Positions 26,101 to 39,844 of a stretch of 64,000 nt of DNA are shown here, in pieces. Each line of letters opens with the position of its first letter. Position 1 is the first letter of the stretch. A program made the position numbers and the translations under genes. Source of the DNA: Rhizomys pruinosus (lineage: Eukaryota; Chordata; Mammalia; Rodentia; Spalacidae); NCBI GenBank assembly GCA_009823505.1, contig VZQC01006876.1, forward strand, positions 3,234,038 to 3,298,037, written 5' to 3'. Below the pieces are notes generated by a model. It worked only from the letters and a program-made list of their open reading frames with translations. It was not told the origin of the DNA and did no database searches.

Positions 26101-29100
26101 GTTTGTATCGGCTACATACACGGATTGAAAAAGAAAGCCATTTGTATACAACTAGTTTCAGAACCATTTCTTTGCAAGATACTTAGTGTGTTTTGTGTTA
26201 ATACAACCAAATACCTAAACTGGGTCATTTGTAAAGAAAAGAAGATTATTGAACTCATTATTCTTGTGGCTGGAAAATCCACACAGCACGGAGCCTGGCA
26301 AGTGACCCATGGCTATGTCATAATTCAGTAGAGAAGCAGAAAGCATAGTGTCTGCATGCAGAAGGGCCAAGTGCATGGAGCAGCTTTACTTTAGAATAGC
26401 TCTGTTAAGAACAAGTTAGTCCCAAGACTTAACCAACCCCTAGGAGATAGGCATGCGTCCTTGCTGAGGGTGGTACACTCATAATTTAATTATCTTCTAC
26501 TAAGTTTGCCTCTTAAAAGTCCCACCACATAAATACTTTTCTACTAGGAACCAGTCTTCCAGCACATGAGTCTTTGGAGAATAGTAAGCCTTACCTATAA
26601 TATAGCAGATATATAAAAATCATTTGTGCTCTAAAGTTCTAGAATCAAGTCAAAGGAAGTCAGCATCTTTTTGTGCAGCGTGAATGCTCTCTTGAAGCCT
26701 AGCACCCTGCCAGCTGGGGATTCTCTGATATTTGTGGTCCTTGCTTATCTTTACAGTCACACAAACTGAAATCACTCACATGGGCTCCTGCCAGGATGTC
26801 AACCACAATAAAGTCATTGAAACCAACAGAGAAAATGATAAACAGGAGACCTGGCTGCTGATGGAACTCCAGAAGATCCGCAGGCAGATGGAGCACTGCG
26901 AGGGAAGGATGGCACTCAAAAACCTCCTGCTCACGGATCAAGCCTCCACACACCACATCACAGTGAAAATCAATGAGCTCAAGGTACACGTCCGTTGTAG
27001 GAATTGCATATAATTTGTATTCTTTATAACTGAAGAAAAAAACTCATGGCTTACATGTTTATAGGCAAGTACATTTGTTTTCTATTGCTATCCTAAGGGC
27101 CTTTTAAGGGTAAAAAATAATCATATGACTCACACAGTTGTGATGCTAAAATTATGCTATATACACAATATGGAATATTATTCAGCTTTTAAAAATATTT
27201 ATTATACTTACCTGGCAGGGGAGATACCATGATCACGAAGGTGGTTTTCCCAGGGCGAGGCTTATCCATTGCACTCTGGATGTGCTGACCCCTGTGATTT
27301 CCCCAAATGTGGGAAACTCGACTGCATACTTTGTGGTAGTGGGGGACTGCGTTCGCACTCTCCCCTGAAAAAAAAATTTATTTATGCCAGGCCTGGTGGC
27401 ACATGCCTTTAATCCTAGCATTTGGGAGGCAGAGGCAGGCGGATCTCTGAGAGTTCATGGCCAGCCTGGTCTACATAGTGAGTTCCAGGACATCTGGGGC
27501 TACAGGGAGACCCTGTCTCAAAAAAAGACCAAAAATATTTATTTATGTGCATATTTGTATATGTGCACCACATGTGTGCATGTGTCCACAGAGGTCAGAA
27601 AAGTGTATTCAATCCCCTGGAACTGGAGTTACAGGCAGTTGTGAGCCACCATGTGGGTGCTGGGAATCGAACTCCAGTCCTCTGCAAGAGCACTAAGCCA
27701 GTGCTCTTAACCACTGAGCCGTCTCTCCAGCACCTATTACTCAGGTTTTAAAAAGAAAGAAAATTTAAGAATTGGATGAACTTGGAGGACAGTATGTTAC
27801 CTGAGATAGACCAGTCTCGGAAAAGCAGTCAATGTATGATCTCATTTATATTTGGAATCTAAAAAGGAGTCAAACTCATAGGAAGAAAGAATGGTGATTA
27901 CTAGGGATGGGGCCAGGGAGGAAGTGAGGAGATGTAGGTCAGAGAGTATAAATTTTCAGTTACGGTAAGTCTGGAGACTGAAGAACAGGAGACTACAGGT
28001 AACGTGTTTATTGAAAATTGGCTGAGAGTAGATTTTATGTCATATTAACGTATGTACTTACTATAAGTATCTGGGTAGGTGACTAAAAGTAGCATTTATT
28101 TTACTGAGGCATATCAAAACAGCATGCCATACCCCATAGATGCCTACAGAGCTGGGGTGAGAGCGAAGGCTCAATGGTTAAGAGCACTGGGTGCTTTTGC
28201 AAAGGACCTGGGTTCAGTTCCCAGCATCCACATGGCAGCTAATTGCTGACTACAACTCCAGTTCCAGGGGATCCTACACCTCTTCTGGCCCCTTTGTGCC
28301 CCTGTGGTGCACTTACATACATGTAGGCAAAAACATTCATACACACAAAATAAGAATAAAACATAAAGCTAAATTTAAAAAATGTTCATTTTAAAGTCAC
28401 AGAGCTAATGAAAAGCACTTCCCTTCTTTTTGACAGAGTGTCCAGAACGACTCCCAGGCGATTGCTGAGGTTCTCAATCAGCTTAAAGACATGCTCGCTA
28501 ACTTCCGAGGTTCTGAAAAATACTGTTATTTACAGAATGAGGTATTTGGACTCTTTCAGAAGCTAGAAAACATCAATGGAGTTACAGATGGTTACTTAAA
28601 TAGGTAAGTGCAGCTAACACTCTTCCAAAAATAATTTGCTTTTTAAACCTTTCCCCCCCTTTTGGTGCTGGGGATGGAACCCAGGGCAATGCTGTTCCCC
28701 TGAGTAACATCCCTAGCCCTGCCGAGCCTCATTCTTACCTGACATTGTTTGTCGTATACGCTTGTCTTATTGGGGTGTATGCCTTATAACCCCCATTTTT
28801 TTGAGACAAGGTTTCATGTAGCCCAGGCTAGCCTTCAACTCACTGTGTAGCTAAGGCTGATCCTGAATGGATCTGTCTACCTCTGCTACCTAAATGCTGG
28901 GATCAGAATATCTCTCTCTCTTTTTTGGGGGGGTTCTTTTTGAGACAGGGTCTCCCTGTAGCCCCAGCTGTCCTGGAACTCACTCTGTAGACCAGGCTGG
29001 CCTTGAACTCAAAGATCTGCCTGCCTCTACCTCGAGGGCTAAAGGCGTGCACAACCCCCCCTGCTCAGAATCTCTTTTTCCTAGAGATTTACTCACATTC

Positions 29101-32100
29101 TTCTGTGGTTTGGGGACAGCATCCTATGTATGGCCTACAGTATTTCACTATTTTGAAGTATTAGAACTATTATTTTGTTTTTATTTTATTTTGAGACAGT
29201 CTCCTTGTAGCCTCACTATGTAGACAGGCTGTCCTTGATCTCACAGAGACCTGCCTGCCTCTGCCTCCCTAAATCCTGGGATTAAAGGCACATGCTACTA
29301 CTCCTAGCTAGAACTGTTCTATTTTATTTTTTATTTTTTTGGTCTTTTTGAGACAAGGTCTCCCTTTAGTCCCAACTGGCCTGGAGCTCACTCTGTCGGC
29401 CAGGCTGGCCTTAAACTCACAGAGATCTGCCTGCCTCTGCCTCCCAAGTGCTGAGATTAAAGGCGTGTGCCACCATGCCCTGCCGAACTGTTCTTTTTAA
29501 AAAAAAATATTGTATTTTATGTGTATGAATGTATTGCCTGGATGTAGGTAGGTCCACCTGTGTCATGCAATGCCCATGGAGGTCAGAAGAGGGCATCAGA
29601 TTCCCCTGGAACTGAAGTTAAAGGACAGTTATTAGTCGCCATGTGGGTTCAGGGAATCAAACCTGGTTCCTCTGCAAGAGCAGCCAGTGCTCTTAACTGC
29701 TGAGCCTACTCTCCAGCACCCTTGCAACCATTCTTCTTGCAACCATTCTTCTTATATCTCTTAAAAGGGACCCAGGGACCAGAACTTGAGATTCTTCAGT
29801 GAATACAGAGCGGTGGTTTGAATTATGACTGAAGGGGAGGGGGGCACTGCTCCCATAGCAATAGCATATAACATAGGCAAGATCATTCGAACTGCATTGT
29901 TTCTGAAACACTACACCCCAGGCTGGCCTCAAACTCACTGCACTCTTCTGCCTCAGCCTCCCTAGTGCTAGGATTGCAGGTGTGAGCCACAGTACCTGCT
30001 AGTCCAGCTTCAATGTCATTTTGTTTCATGAGTATTGATGTGATCTGAGTGGTCATCATCTGATTATGTCACCAATAAAATATTGTTGTTTGCCTGTCGT
30101 GCTCTTCCTAGCCTGTGTTCTGTGAGAGCTCTTCTCCAGGCTATTCTCCAAACAGAAGACATGCTAAAGGTCTATGAAGCAAGGCTGACAGAGGAGGAAA
30201 CTGTCTGTCTAGACCTGGATAAGGTGGAAGCTTACCGTTGTGGACTGAAGGTAATGGAAAGACATAGTAACTCTAGCCTGGCTGGCCTTCTGCTATAAAG
30301 CTTCACTAAATATTCAGGAGTATTTTTTTATTTTTAATTTTTTTACTTCTTTAATAAATATTTTATTAATTTTATTTTATGTGTATGAGTGTATTACCTC
30401 CATGTGTGTAAGTGCAACCAGGTGGTACAATGCCTGCAGAGGTCAGAAGAGGGCACTGGTTATAGACGGTTGTTAGCTTCCTGTGGATGCAGAGAATTGA
30501 ACCTGCGTCCTCTGCAAGAGCGGCCAGTAGTCTTCACTGCTGAGTCATCTCTCTAGCCCCATTTTTTTACTTTGCGAAGATGCGTTTTATTTTAGAACAG
30601 TTATAGATTTTTTAGGAAAATTGACAAGATACTATAGAGCGCACGCACCCTGTACCTGGCTTCTAGTCTTAACATTTGTGTGGTTAATTTGATACAGTTG
30701 GTGAGTTGGTATGGACATATTAGGATGAGCCAAAGCTCATGCTTTGTTTTGTTCTTTTTGAGAGTGGGTTTCCCTGTAGCCTCAGATGGGCTGGAACTTG
30801 CTATGAGACCAGGTTAGCCTCAGTCTCACAGAGGCCTGCCTCTGCCTCCCCAGGTTCTGGGATTAAAGGCATGAGCCACCACGGGCTAGGTGATCCTTCT
30901 CTTACCACACCTGGCTTGTGTTTTGTTTTGTTTTGTTTTCCCTTTTGGAGGTAGGATCCCATCTAGCTCAGACTGGTCTTGAAAGTACTTTGTAGCTGCG
31001 GGTGTCTCTGACCTCCTGATCTTCTTACCCCTACCTCCCAAGCATCTGGATTACAGGCATGCACCACTACAACCACTATTGATGGCCATGCTTTTATTCA
31101 GAAGTGCTACTGGATTTCATGGGTTTTGAAGTTGTATTAGTTACTCTTTTGTTGCTGTGATAAAAATACTCTGACTAAAGGCAACTTAAGGAGTTAATTT
31201 GGCTTATGATCACAGAGGGCTAGATGTTCGTAATGGAGGGGAAGGCATGGGTACAGGAGCAGGAAGCTGAGAGGTCACATCTCAACAGCACACAGAAAAG
31301 AGAGAAAAGTGACAAGGCAGTGGGGCGAGGCTGTAAACAATCAAAGCCTTCCTCCATTGATGTATTTCCTATTTCCTCCAGCCAGTATGTATCTCCTAAA
31401 CAGCGAAACCAGCCAGGGACCCAGAGTTCAAATGCATATGGGCAGACTTTTCTCACTCAAACTACAACAGAGGCTGACCTGCTTCCATTGGCCGCATAAG
31501 ACTGATGTCAGTTATTGATAAGGAACTCTTATTCTCCAGTGTGCATTAGCAGGAACAGTACTGAAGTAACTAGGTGTGGGATTGGTTGGTAGAGTGCTGA
31601 GTTAAAATGATTTCTTCTCTATGGGACTCTTCAGCCAAGTGTGGTAGTTCACATCTGTAATTCCAGCACTTGGGAGGCAGAGGCAGGAAGATTTCCGGGC
31701 ATGCAAGGTAAGCCTGGGCTATATAGTGAGCTAGTAAACATTATCGTTATCTCAGGAATAGAATGTGACATTTAGCATTTCTCAGACTAATTCATAGGGT
31801 GAACCCACAAGGAATTGGATCACTGGAGCAAAAACTGAGAAACTCTCATTCAGTAAATATTTTTTCTTTGGTTGTCACAAAAACTAGAAATATGAATATT
31901 CTAAAGCTTTCGTGAACTTTTTTTTTTTTTCTTTGAGATACTGAGAATCAAGTCCAGGGCTTAAGTATATGCTTCAGGACCAGGTCCCTACCCCTTTTTA
32001 ATTCAGTGATGTGGGCCACTATGTAGCCCAGTGGTAGAGCACTTCTAACCTCGTGGGTACAAGGAACTAGGTTTGAGCCTTGGCACCAAAAAAAAAAAGT

Positions 32101-35100
32101 AAATAAAATAAAACAAGCAGTGACTTGTGCGGCTGCCTACAATGGAGGAGGAGATTAATCTATATGCACTTGTTTTCTTTAACTCTTGCAGAAAATAAAA
32201 AATGACTTGAACCTGAAGAAGTCCCTGTTGGCCACCATGAAGACGGAACTGCAGAAAGCCCAGCAGATCCACTCCCAGTCATCACAGCAGTACCCACTTT
32301 ATGACCTGGATCTGGGCAAGTTCAACGAGAAAGTCACACAACTGACAGATCGCTGGCAAAAAATAGATAAACAGATAGACTTCAGGTCAGTCAGCCTCTG
32401 ACCCCCTGTCTCCCCTTTAGTGGTTCAAAGGCCATTTGAAGTGGTCTTCATAAAGAAGTAGTGGGCTTCCCTTGGTACAGACTTAAGCAAATAACTTCAG
32501 TTTTATGGACTGGCTCTAAGTAGCTTTGTTTGAGATAGGACAAGTACGTCACTGTAGCCTTCCAGGGACTTGGGGAATGGACAAAAGCCATTAATGAGCA
32601 CTTTTACAACCTGTGCACTCTTGTCCCATCCTTGGAAGCTACTTTGAATGAGTGTTCCCTCCAAATTTGTAAAAATTTATTCTTATGCAAAAGGAAATGC
32701 TTTAACTGAAAATAAGGGTCTAAAATGTCTCCTGAATTACCTTGTTTATATCCATTTTACTAGCGGTGCTTTTCAAAAACATCTTAATGGCAATAAAGCT
32801 CACACACCAGAAAATTTACAGTGTAAAATATATAGTTCAGTCAACTTTTATTATGGTATTATTATTGTGCAACCATTGTCACAGCCTGTTGTACTTGTTT
32901 TGTTTTTCCAGTTCTGGGGGTCAAGCCAAGGGCCTTGCAAGTGCTCTAGCACTGAGCCACACCCCAGTACAACAACCTGAGTTTTGAACATTTTCATCAG
33001 CCCCAACAGAGACTCTTGTACCCAACGGCAGTCAGTCTTTGTTACCTCCCAACCTCACAGCCCTAGGTGACTCCCAGTGTACTTTCTATGGCTAGTTCTG
33101 CCTTTCTGGCTATTTTATGTAAGTTGAGGCCTACAATCTATGGACTTTTGTGAGTGGCTTCCACATAGTACAGTGCTTCTGGGACTCATGTCTATTTTTT
33201 TTTTTCACATAAATTTATTTTTATTTTTTTAACAAATCTAGACCCGTGTCCCACCCCATCCCCCCACCCCACCAGAGCTCATGCATTCTGCCAAACATGC
33301 TTTTCATTTCTTTCTCAGTCTTTCTCAATATTCTCCAAGAGGAAGTTGACTGTTTTGAGCAGAAGTTCACTGTTTCAATTGGTTCTTCGATTCAGTCCTT
33401 TCTGTTGGTGGTGGTGGTGGTGTTGTTTCCAATATGCATCACTCCCAACTGCTTTGGACAAAAGCTCAGGGGGCCATACACAAGAAATACTTACAACTAT
33501 GTAATTGGCACTAGCATCCACAGATGAGGGATACCATTCATCGTTTCTTTTTCTGGGACTGTGTTACTTCACTCAGCATGATGTCCTCTAGCTCCAGCCA
33601 TTTTCCTGCAAAGCTCATGATGTCATCTTTCTTTACTGCTGCATAGAGCTCCATTGTGTAGATGCACCACATTTTCTCTATCCACTCATCAGTTGAGGGG
33701 CATTTGGGTTGGTTTCAGTCTTGAGGGTACATGCCCAGGAGTGGTATGGCTGGGTCGGGTGGCAAGTTCATTCCAAGTCTTCCAAGGGTTCTCCACACTG
33801 CTTTCCATAGTGGCTGTACAAGTTCACATTCCCACCAGCAGTGGATGAGTGTTCCCCTTTCCCCACAACCTCTCCAGCACTTGGTATTATTTGTTTTCTT
33901 GATCCTAGCCAGTCTTATTGGAGTAAGATGATATCTTAAAGTGGTTTTGATTTGCTTTTCCTTAATGATTAGTGATATTGAACACTTCTTAAGGTATTTC
34001 TCAGACATCTCTAATTCCTCACTTGTGAAGTCTCTGTTCAGTTCTTTACTCCATCTATTGAGTGGGTCATTTGTTTTCTTCTTTGTTTATTGAGTAGTTT
34101 ATACATTCTGGAAATCAATGCTTTGTCAGATGTATCTGCGGTGAAGGTTTCCTCCCACTCTGTGGGATTTCTCTTCACTTCCTTGATTGTTTCTTTTGAT
34201 GTACAGAAGCTTTTGAGTTTAATGAGGTCCCATTTGTCAGACTCATGTCTATTGTGACATGCTTCATGAAACTTATTTTGTTTTTATTTATTTTGTGGTA
34301 GTTGGGATTGAACCCACAGCCTTCTCCATGTTAGTAGGCAAGCGCACTGCCTCTGAGCTACTCTTCTAGACCTTGGTTCTACTAAACAGGGTCATTCTGT
34401 GTAGCTCAGGCTGACCTGAATTCTAGATCCTCCTGCTTCAGCTTCTTAAGTACTAGGATTATAGGAATATGCCTATATTTCTATCTCCCTCTCCCTCTGT
34501 GTCTGTCTGTCTCTCTCTTTCTCTCTCAGAAGTAAATTGATTTCTTCTGGTTAAAATTTTTTCCATTTTTTTATTGGGGGGGGCATTTGAGAAACAAGAT
34601 CTCATGTGGCACTGGCTGGCCTCAAATATCCTGTACAGCCAAGGTTAGTCTCAAACCCTTTAAAAAATTTGTCTTTTTGAGACAGGGTTTCCCTGTAGCC
34701 CTCGCTGGCCTGGAGTTCTCTATGTAAACCAGGCTGGCCCTGAGCTCACAGAGATCTGCCTGCCTGGGATTAAAGGCAAGTGCTGGGATTAAAGGTGTGT
34801 GCCACCACACCAGCTTTAAAATATTTTATTAGGGGCTGGAGAGATAGCCTAGCGGTTAAGAGCACCGACACTCTTGCAGAGGACCCGGGTTCGATCCCCA
34901 GCACCCACATGGCGGCTAAGAACCGTCTGTAACTCCAATTCCAGGAGAACTCCAGTTCCAGAGGAATCTGAGACCCTCTTCTGACCTCCGCGGCATTGCA
35001 CGACACGGGTGCACAGACCTGCATGCAAACAATACATTCATACACATACAAAAAAAAAAAAAATATTTTATTAATTATTTTCGGGGTTCACACAATATAG

Positions 35101-38100
35101 TTTGATCATATTCCCCCTTCCCCAAACTCCTCCCAGCTCTATCCCCACCTCCCCACAAAAGCAGCTTTGTATTTTGTTGTTGTTGTTGTTGTTTTGGGTC
35201 TTTTAGAGACAGAGTCTCCCTGTAGCCCCAGCTGTCCTGGAACTCACTCTGTAGACCAGGCTGGCCTTGAACTCACAAAGATCCGCCTGTCTCTGCCTCC
35301 CAAGTGCTAGGATTAAAGGCGTGCATCACCACGCCCGGCTGTATTGTGGTTTTTTTTTTTTTTTTTGTCTTTTCGAGACAGGTTCTCCCTGTAGCCCCAG
35401 CTGACCTGGAACTCGCTCTGTAGACCAGGCTGGCTGCCTTTTACTCCCCCTTGAGACCCATATCTGTTACCTAAATGCTGTTGGGTGTGGAGCTTGCGTT
35501 GGGCTGTGGTGGACTTTCCAAGTGTCTCACCCTCAAGGAAAACTGTCTCTTCTCCTTGGAGCTGTCAGATGTCAATAGCTCCTCACCTAAAGTGGGGCTT
35601 CGTGCCCACTTCCTTGCTAGGATTTATGTTTGGGCCTCAAACTCTTGATCCTTCTGCCTGTACCTCCCAAGTGCTACCAAGACATGTTTACATCTCTTTT
35701 TGATGACTAGATAATATTCCATTGTTTGGTTGTATGGTTGATGGATATTTAGGTGCTTAGATTTGGTATAGGATGAAAAAAATGCTACCAGGAATATTCA
35801 TATGTCAGTTTTCTGTAGTCATATTTTTAGTTCTCTTTGGTATAAACCTAGGAAAACTGCTGACTCGATGTGTTACATATTTTAGGAACTAACAGCAGTG
35901 TCTTCATAATTTTATTAAATTTTCCCCAGATTGTGGGACCTGGAGAAACAAATTAAACAACTAAGGAATTATCGTGATAACTATCAGAGCTTCTGCAAAT
36001 GGCTGTATGATGCTAAACGCCGCCAGGACTCCCTAGAGTCCATGAAGTTTGGAGATTCCAACACAGTCATGAGATTTTTGAATGAGCAGAAGGTATAAGC
36101 CAATTTGTCATTCTGTAGCTGCTTTGAGATAAAATAATTGGGTATAAGCTGTGTTGGCTTCTGGTTTTAAATATTTCATTTTTTTATTTTTTATTTTTTT
36201 CAAAGCCAATTTTTATTGAAGATGTGCATTTCATACAAAATTTCCAATCAAATCTAGACCCATGCCCCCTTCCTTACTCCCACACCCCACCAGAGCTCAC
36301 CAATTCTGCCAAACATGTCATGTCTTTCATCTTTTTTTCAGTCTCTTTTAAAATTTTTGATGCAGAAGTCTACTGTTTCGAGCAGAGGTTCACCGCTTCA
36401 GTCAGTTCTTTACCCAGTCCTTCTGCCGTTGTTGTTGTTTTCTCTCCAATTTGCATCACTCTAAAATATGCACATATGCATGCCACATATATCATAGGTT
36501 TTAGCATCTTCAGCCTATGAATTTTTTTTTTCTTTATTAGGCTGAAAGATGTCATGTTTGAAGGCTCCTCCTTGGCAAGCCCAAACCACCATCAGTTCTG
36601 CCCTTGTGCTCCACACTGGGATTTTCCGCTCCCATGGTGGATATTTTATATTATGAATGCCACTTGTGGTGCCTAAAGTATATGCAGAGGAAAAACAACT
36701 GAGGTATTAAGAAGTGCAGTTGGGAAATAGAAATAACAGAATGTTGATTTCATGTTGTAGTAATGAATCTTTGTAAACTGAGTTGATGTGCCCCACGCCT
36801 CTAATCCGCACACATGGGGTGCTGAGACAGGAGGATCTTGAGTTCAAACCCAGCCTGTCTCAAAAAATAAACAAACAAATGAAGAAAAAAAAGAAGAGGT
36901 GCTAGGACCAGACAATAGTGCTTATTAGAAGGTATTCTCTTGAGTCGGAGAGATGGCTCAGTGCTTAAGAGCACTGACTGTTCTGGCAGAGGGCCTGGGT
37001 TCAGTTCCCAGCACCCACTTGGTGGCTAACAGCCAATCATCTATAACTCAAGTTCCAGGGGATCCAATACCATCTCTAGCCTCCTGGGCACTGCACATCA
37101 TGGGGCATACTTATGTACATACAAGCAAAACACTCATACATACAAAATAAAAACAAAATTAAAAAAGAAAGTATCTTATAAATAGTAAGTTCAAGAGTTT
37201 TCTGATTTCTGAATAAAAAAAGCTCTTCTAAGATATAATTGAAAACAAATCAATACATGTGATCATAAACTGAAGAGAAAAACAAAAACATAGTAAAAGC
37301 GAAACAGCACTTATTTTGTTTGTGTCTTTTAACATTTGTAAACGGTCTCTTCTTTGTCTAGAACCTACACAGTGAAATATCGGGCAAGCGAGACAAATCA
37401 GAAGAAATACACAAAATTGCTGAACTTTGTGCAAACTCAATAAAGGTATGTTGGTTTCATTAAGAACAAAATGTTGATGCAGGGCGAGGTGGCGCATGCC
37501 TATAATCCTAGCACTGGGGAGGCAGAGACAGGCGGATCTTTGTGAGTTCAAGGCCAGCCTGGTCTACAGAATGAGTTCCAGGACAGCTGGGACTACAGGG
37601 AGACCCTGTCTCGAAAAGACAAAAAAAAGTTGAAATTGGGCTTGGTGGTGCATGCCTCTAATCCCAGCACTCAGGGGGATGAGGTAGGAGTATTGCCATG
37701 AATTAAAGGCTAGCCTGAACTATACAGTAAGTTCCATACCAGACTGGGCTGCAGAGTAAAACCTGGCCTTAAAATAAAAAGCAAACCACATTTTGCTAAA
37801 GGCTGGGGTATAGCTCAGTGGTACAGTACTTGCCTGGCATGCAGAATCCTGGCTTTGATCCCCAGTATGCATCAAGGAAAGGATGCTTTTCTTAAACTTT
37901 ATTATTCTGTAGGATTATGAACTCCAGCTGGCATCATACACCTCAGGACTGGAAACTCTACTGAACATCCCTATCAAGAGGACCATGGTTCAGTCCCCAT
38001 CTGGAGTGATTCTACAAGAGGTATATATGTCATTATATATCTCCTGGTGCCTGACATCCATTCTGCCTGTTTCCTGCCTATCTTCTCTACTATTCCTGAC

Positions 38101-39799
38101 TACATCGCTGGTATGGTCTATCCACTAAAAAAGGTTCGATAGCAGTTTTATTCTCCCTTCAGTGTGAGTCATCTATACACGACACATCTTAGGAGGGCTG
38201 AGCATGTCATTTATACCTTGGCTGTGGTTTTATGTGTTTGGTGAGATAGCTTCTAACAAGTAGAAGCTGCATAGTAGATTTCTGAAGACAGCTTCTGCTC
38301 AAAGATGTCAGGGGATGAAGGGGAAAGCCTGGGGTGATGAGGTCAGGGGACGAAGGGGAAAGCCTGGGGTGACAAGGTCAGGGGACGAAGGGGAAAGCCT
38401 GGGGTGACGAGGTGGGAAAGTAGCTCTGGTCCTTTATTTTGCTGTAATTTTCATTTCTGGAATTATCGCATCTGATAGAAGGAGGTTTACTCTTTAAATT
38501 ACAATGGCACTATTTGGTTAAGAAAACTTGCACAGAACTTTTTTGAATGCAACATACACATATATTTTCTCTTTTTCTCTAAGGCTGCGGATATTCATGC
38601 ACGGTACATAGAACTGCTTACAAGATCTGGAGACTACTACAGATTCTTAAGTGAGATGCTGAAGAGTTTGGAAGATCTCAAGGTAATTTATTTCCATGGA
38701 TCATAGAAAAAGGAAGAAAAAGTAGCATAGAACCTTATTTCCCCCCTCTAAATTAGAACATGGTTCAGAATCTCACTGGTCAAATTTCGTTTCCTGTAAA
38801 TATTCAGTGTAAAACAGTTTGTGAATCTGGGATCTGCACTGGGCTGTACTGTGTCTGCTTCAAGTAGACTTAAGTAGTATTTGCAAAACTTCAGCCACTT
38901 TACTTTGTTAAAACCCATTGACTTCAGCCGGGTGTGGTGGTGCACACCTTTAATCCTAGCACTTGGGAGGCAGAGGCAGGCGGATCTTTGTGAGTTCAAG
39001 GCCAGCCTGGTCTACAATGTGGGTTCCAGGACAGCTGGGGCTACAGGGAGACCCTGTCTCAAAAAGACCAAAAAAACCCAAAAACCCATTGACTTCATTC
39101 AGTCCTTATTTGAAGACTTTATTATATTTCTTCATGTAAAATTTCAGATAAGCACATCCTGGCCTGCCTAGATTTCAATATTTAATTTAAAGTAATTATT
39201 CAGTTTATTCCTTTTCGATACTAGAATTTGAAAACTTACTTTATACCTTTGAATAAAAGGTATATATATTATATATATTTCACAGATCATGTACGAAATC
39301 ATAAGCTTTTTTTGTTTTTGAGACAAGATCTTACTATAGCCTAGGCTGGCCTCAAATTCACAGTCCTCCTGCCTTAGTCTGTAGAGTGTTGGATTGTAGG
39401 TTGTGCCACCCTGCTCAGCTGATCATAAGCTCGTTTTATTTTATTTTATTTATTTTTTATGTGTATGAGTGTACTGTCTGCATGTAGGTTTGTGCACCTG
39501 TGTTGTGCAATGCCGCAGAGGTCAGAAGAGGGTGTCGGATTCCCCTGGAACTGGAGTTAAAGATGGTTCTCAGCCACCATGTGGGTGCTGGGGATAGAAC
39601 CCAGGTCCTCTGCAAGAGCAGTCAGCGCTCTTAACTGCTAGGCCATCTCTCCAGCCCCAGAAGCTCGTTTTATAAATGAGGAGACTGAGGCCCAGAGTTG
39701 ACTTATTCCTTAAAGTCACATGAGCAGCTGATGGCGGAATTATGACAAGCACCTTGTCATAATTGCTGATAGTATTTGTTTGCCTCATTAGATGTTTGC

Positions 39800-39844
<45 letters not shown>

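Larger units (their letters stand above)
27130..28110. mobile_element. Ancient L1 remnant split by later insertions
   Basis: acaatatggaatattattcagc (27,167) and gaattggatgaacttggaggac (27,770) are the consecutive words of an old L1 3' region. They are separated by the U1 copy, a B1 and a B2. A roughly 20-bp word tattattcagcttttaaaaa (27,176) is repeated imperfectly at 27,735. Confidence 0.65.
32760..35880 (-). mobile_element. Ancient L1 broken into pieces by younger insertions
   Basis: Old L1-like antisense sequence appears at 32,760-33,196, 34,240-34,285 and 35,690-35,880 (gataatattccattgtttgg, tggtataaacctag). The gaps are filled by an ID (32,888-32,970), a younger L1 (33,197-34,239) and a SINE cluster. 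Confidence 0.55.

Noticed and set aside
27204..27367. Active U1 gene
   Set aside because: Sm-site change, A-rich tail in place of a 3' box, and no recognisable promoter element upstream.
33715..34008. 97-codon minus-strand frame with a reverse-transcriptase-protein look
   Set aside because: Real similarity, but it is the C-terminal piece of L1 ORF2 within a truncated insertion; not a host gene and not intact.
38306..38413. Short regular repeats considered as a CRISPR-like array
   Set aside because: Units are directly adjacent with no spacers, in a mammalian intron: a minisatellite.
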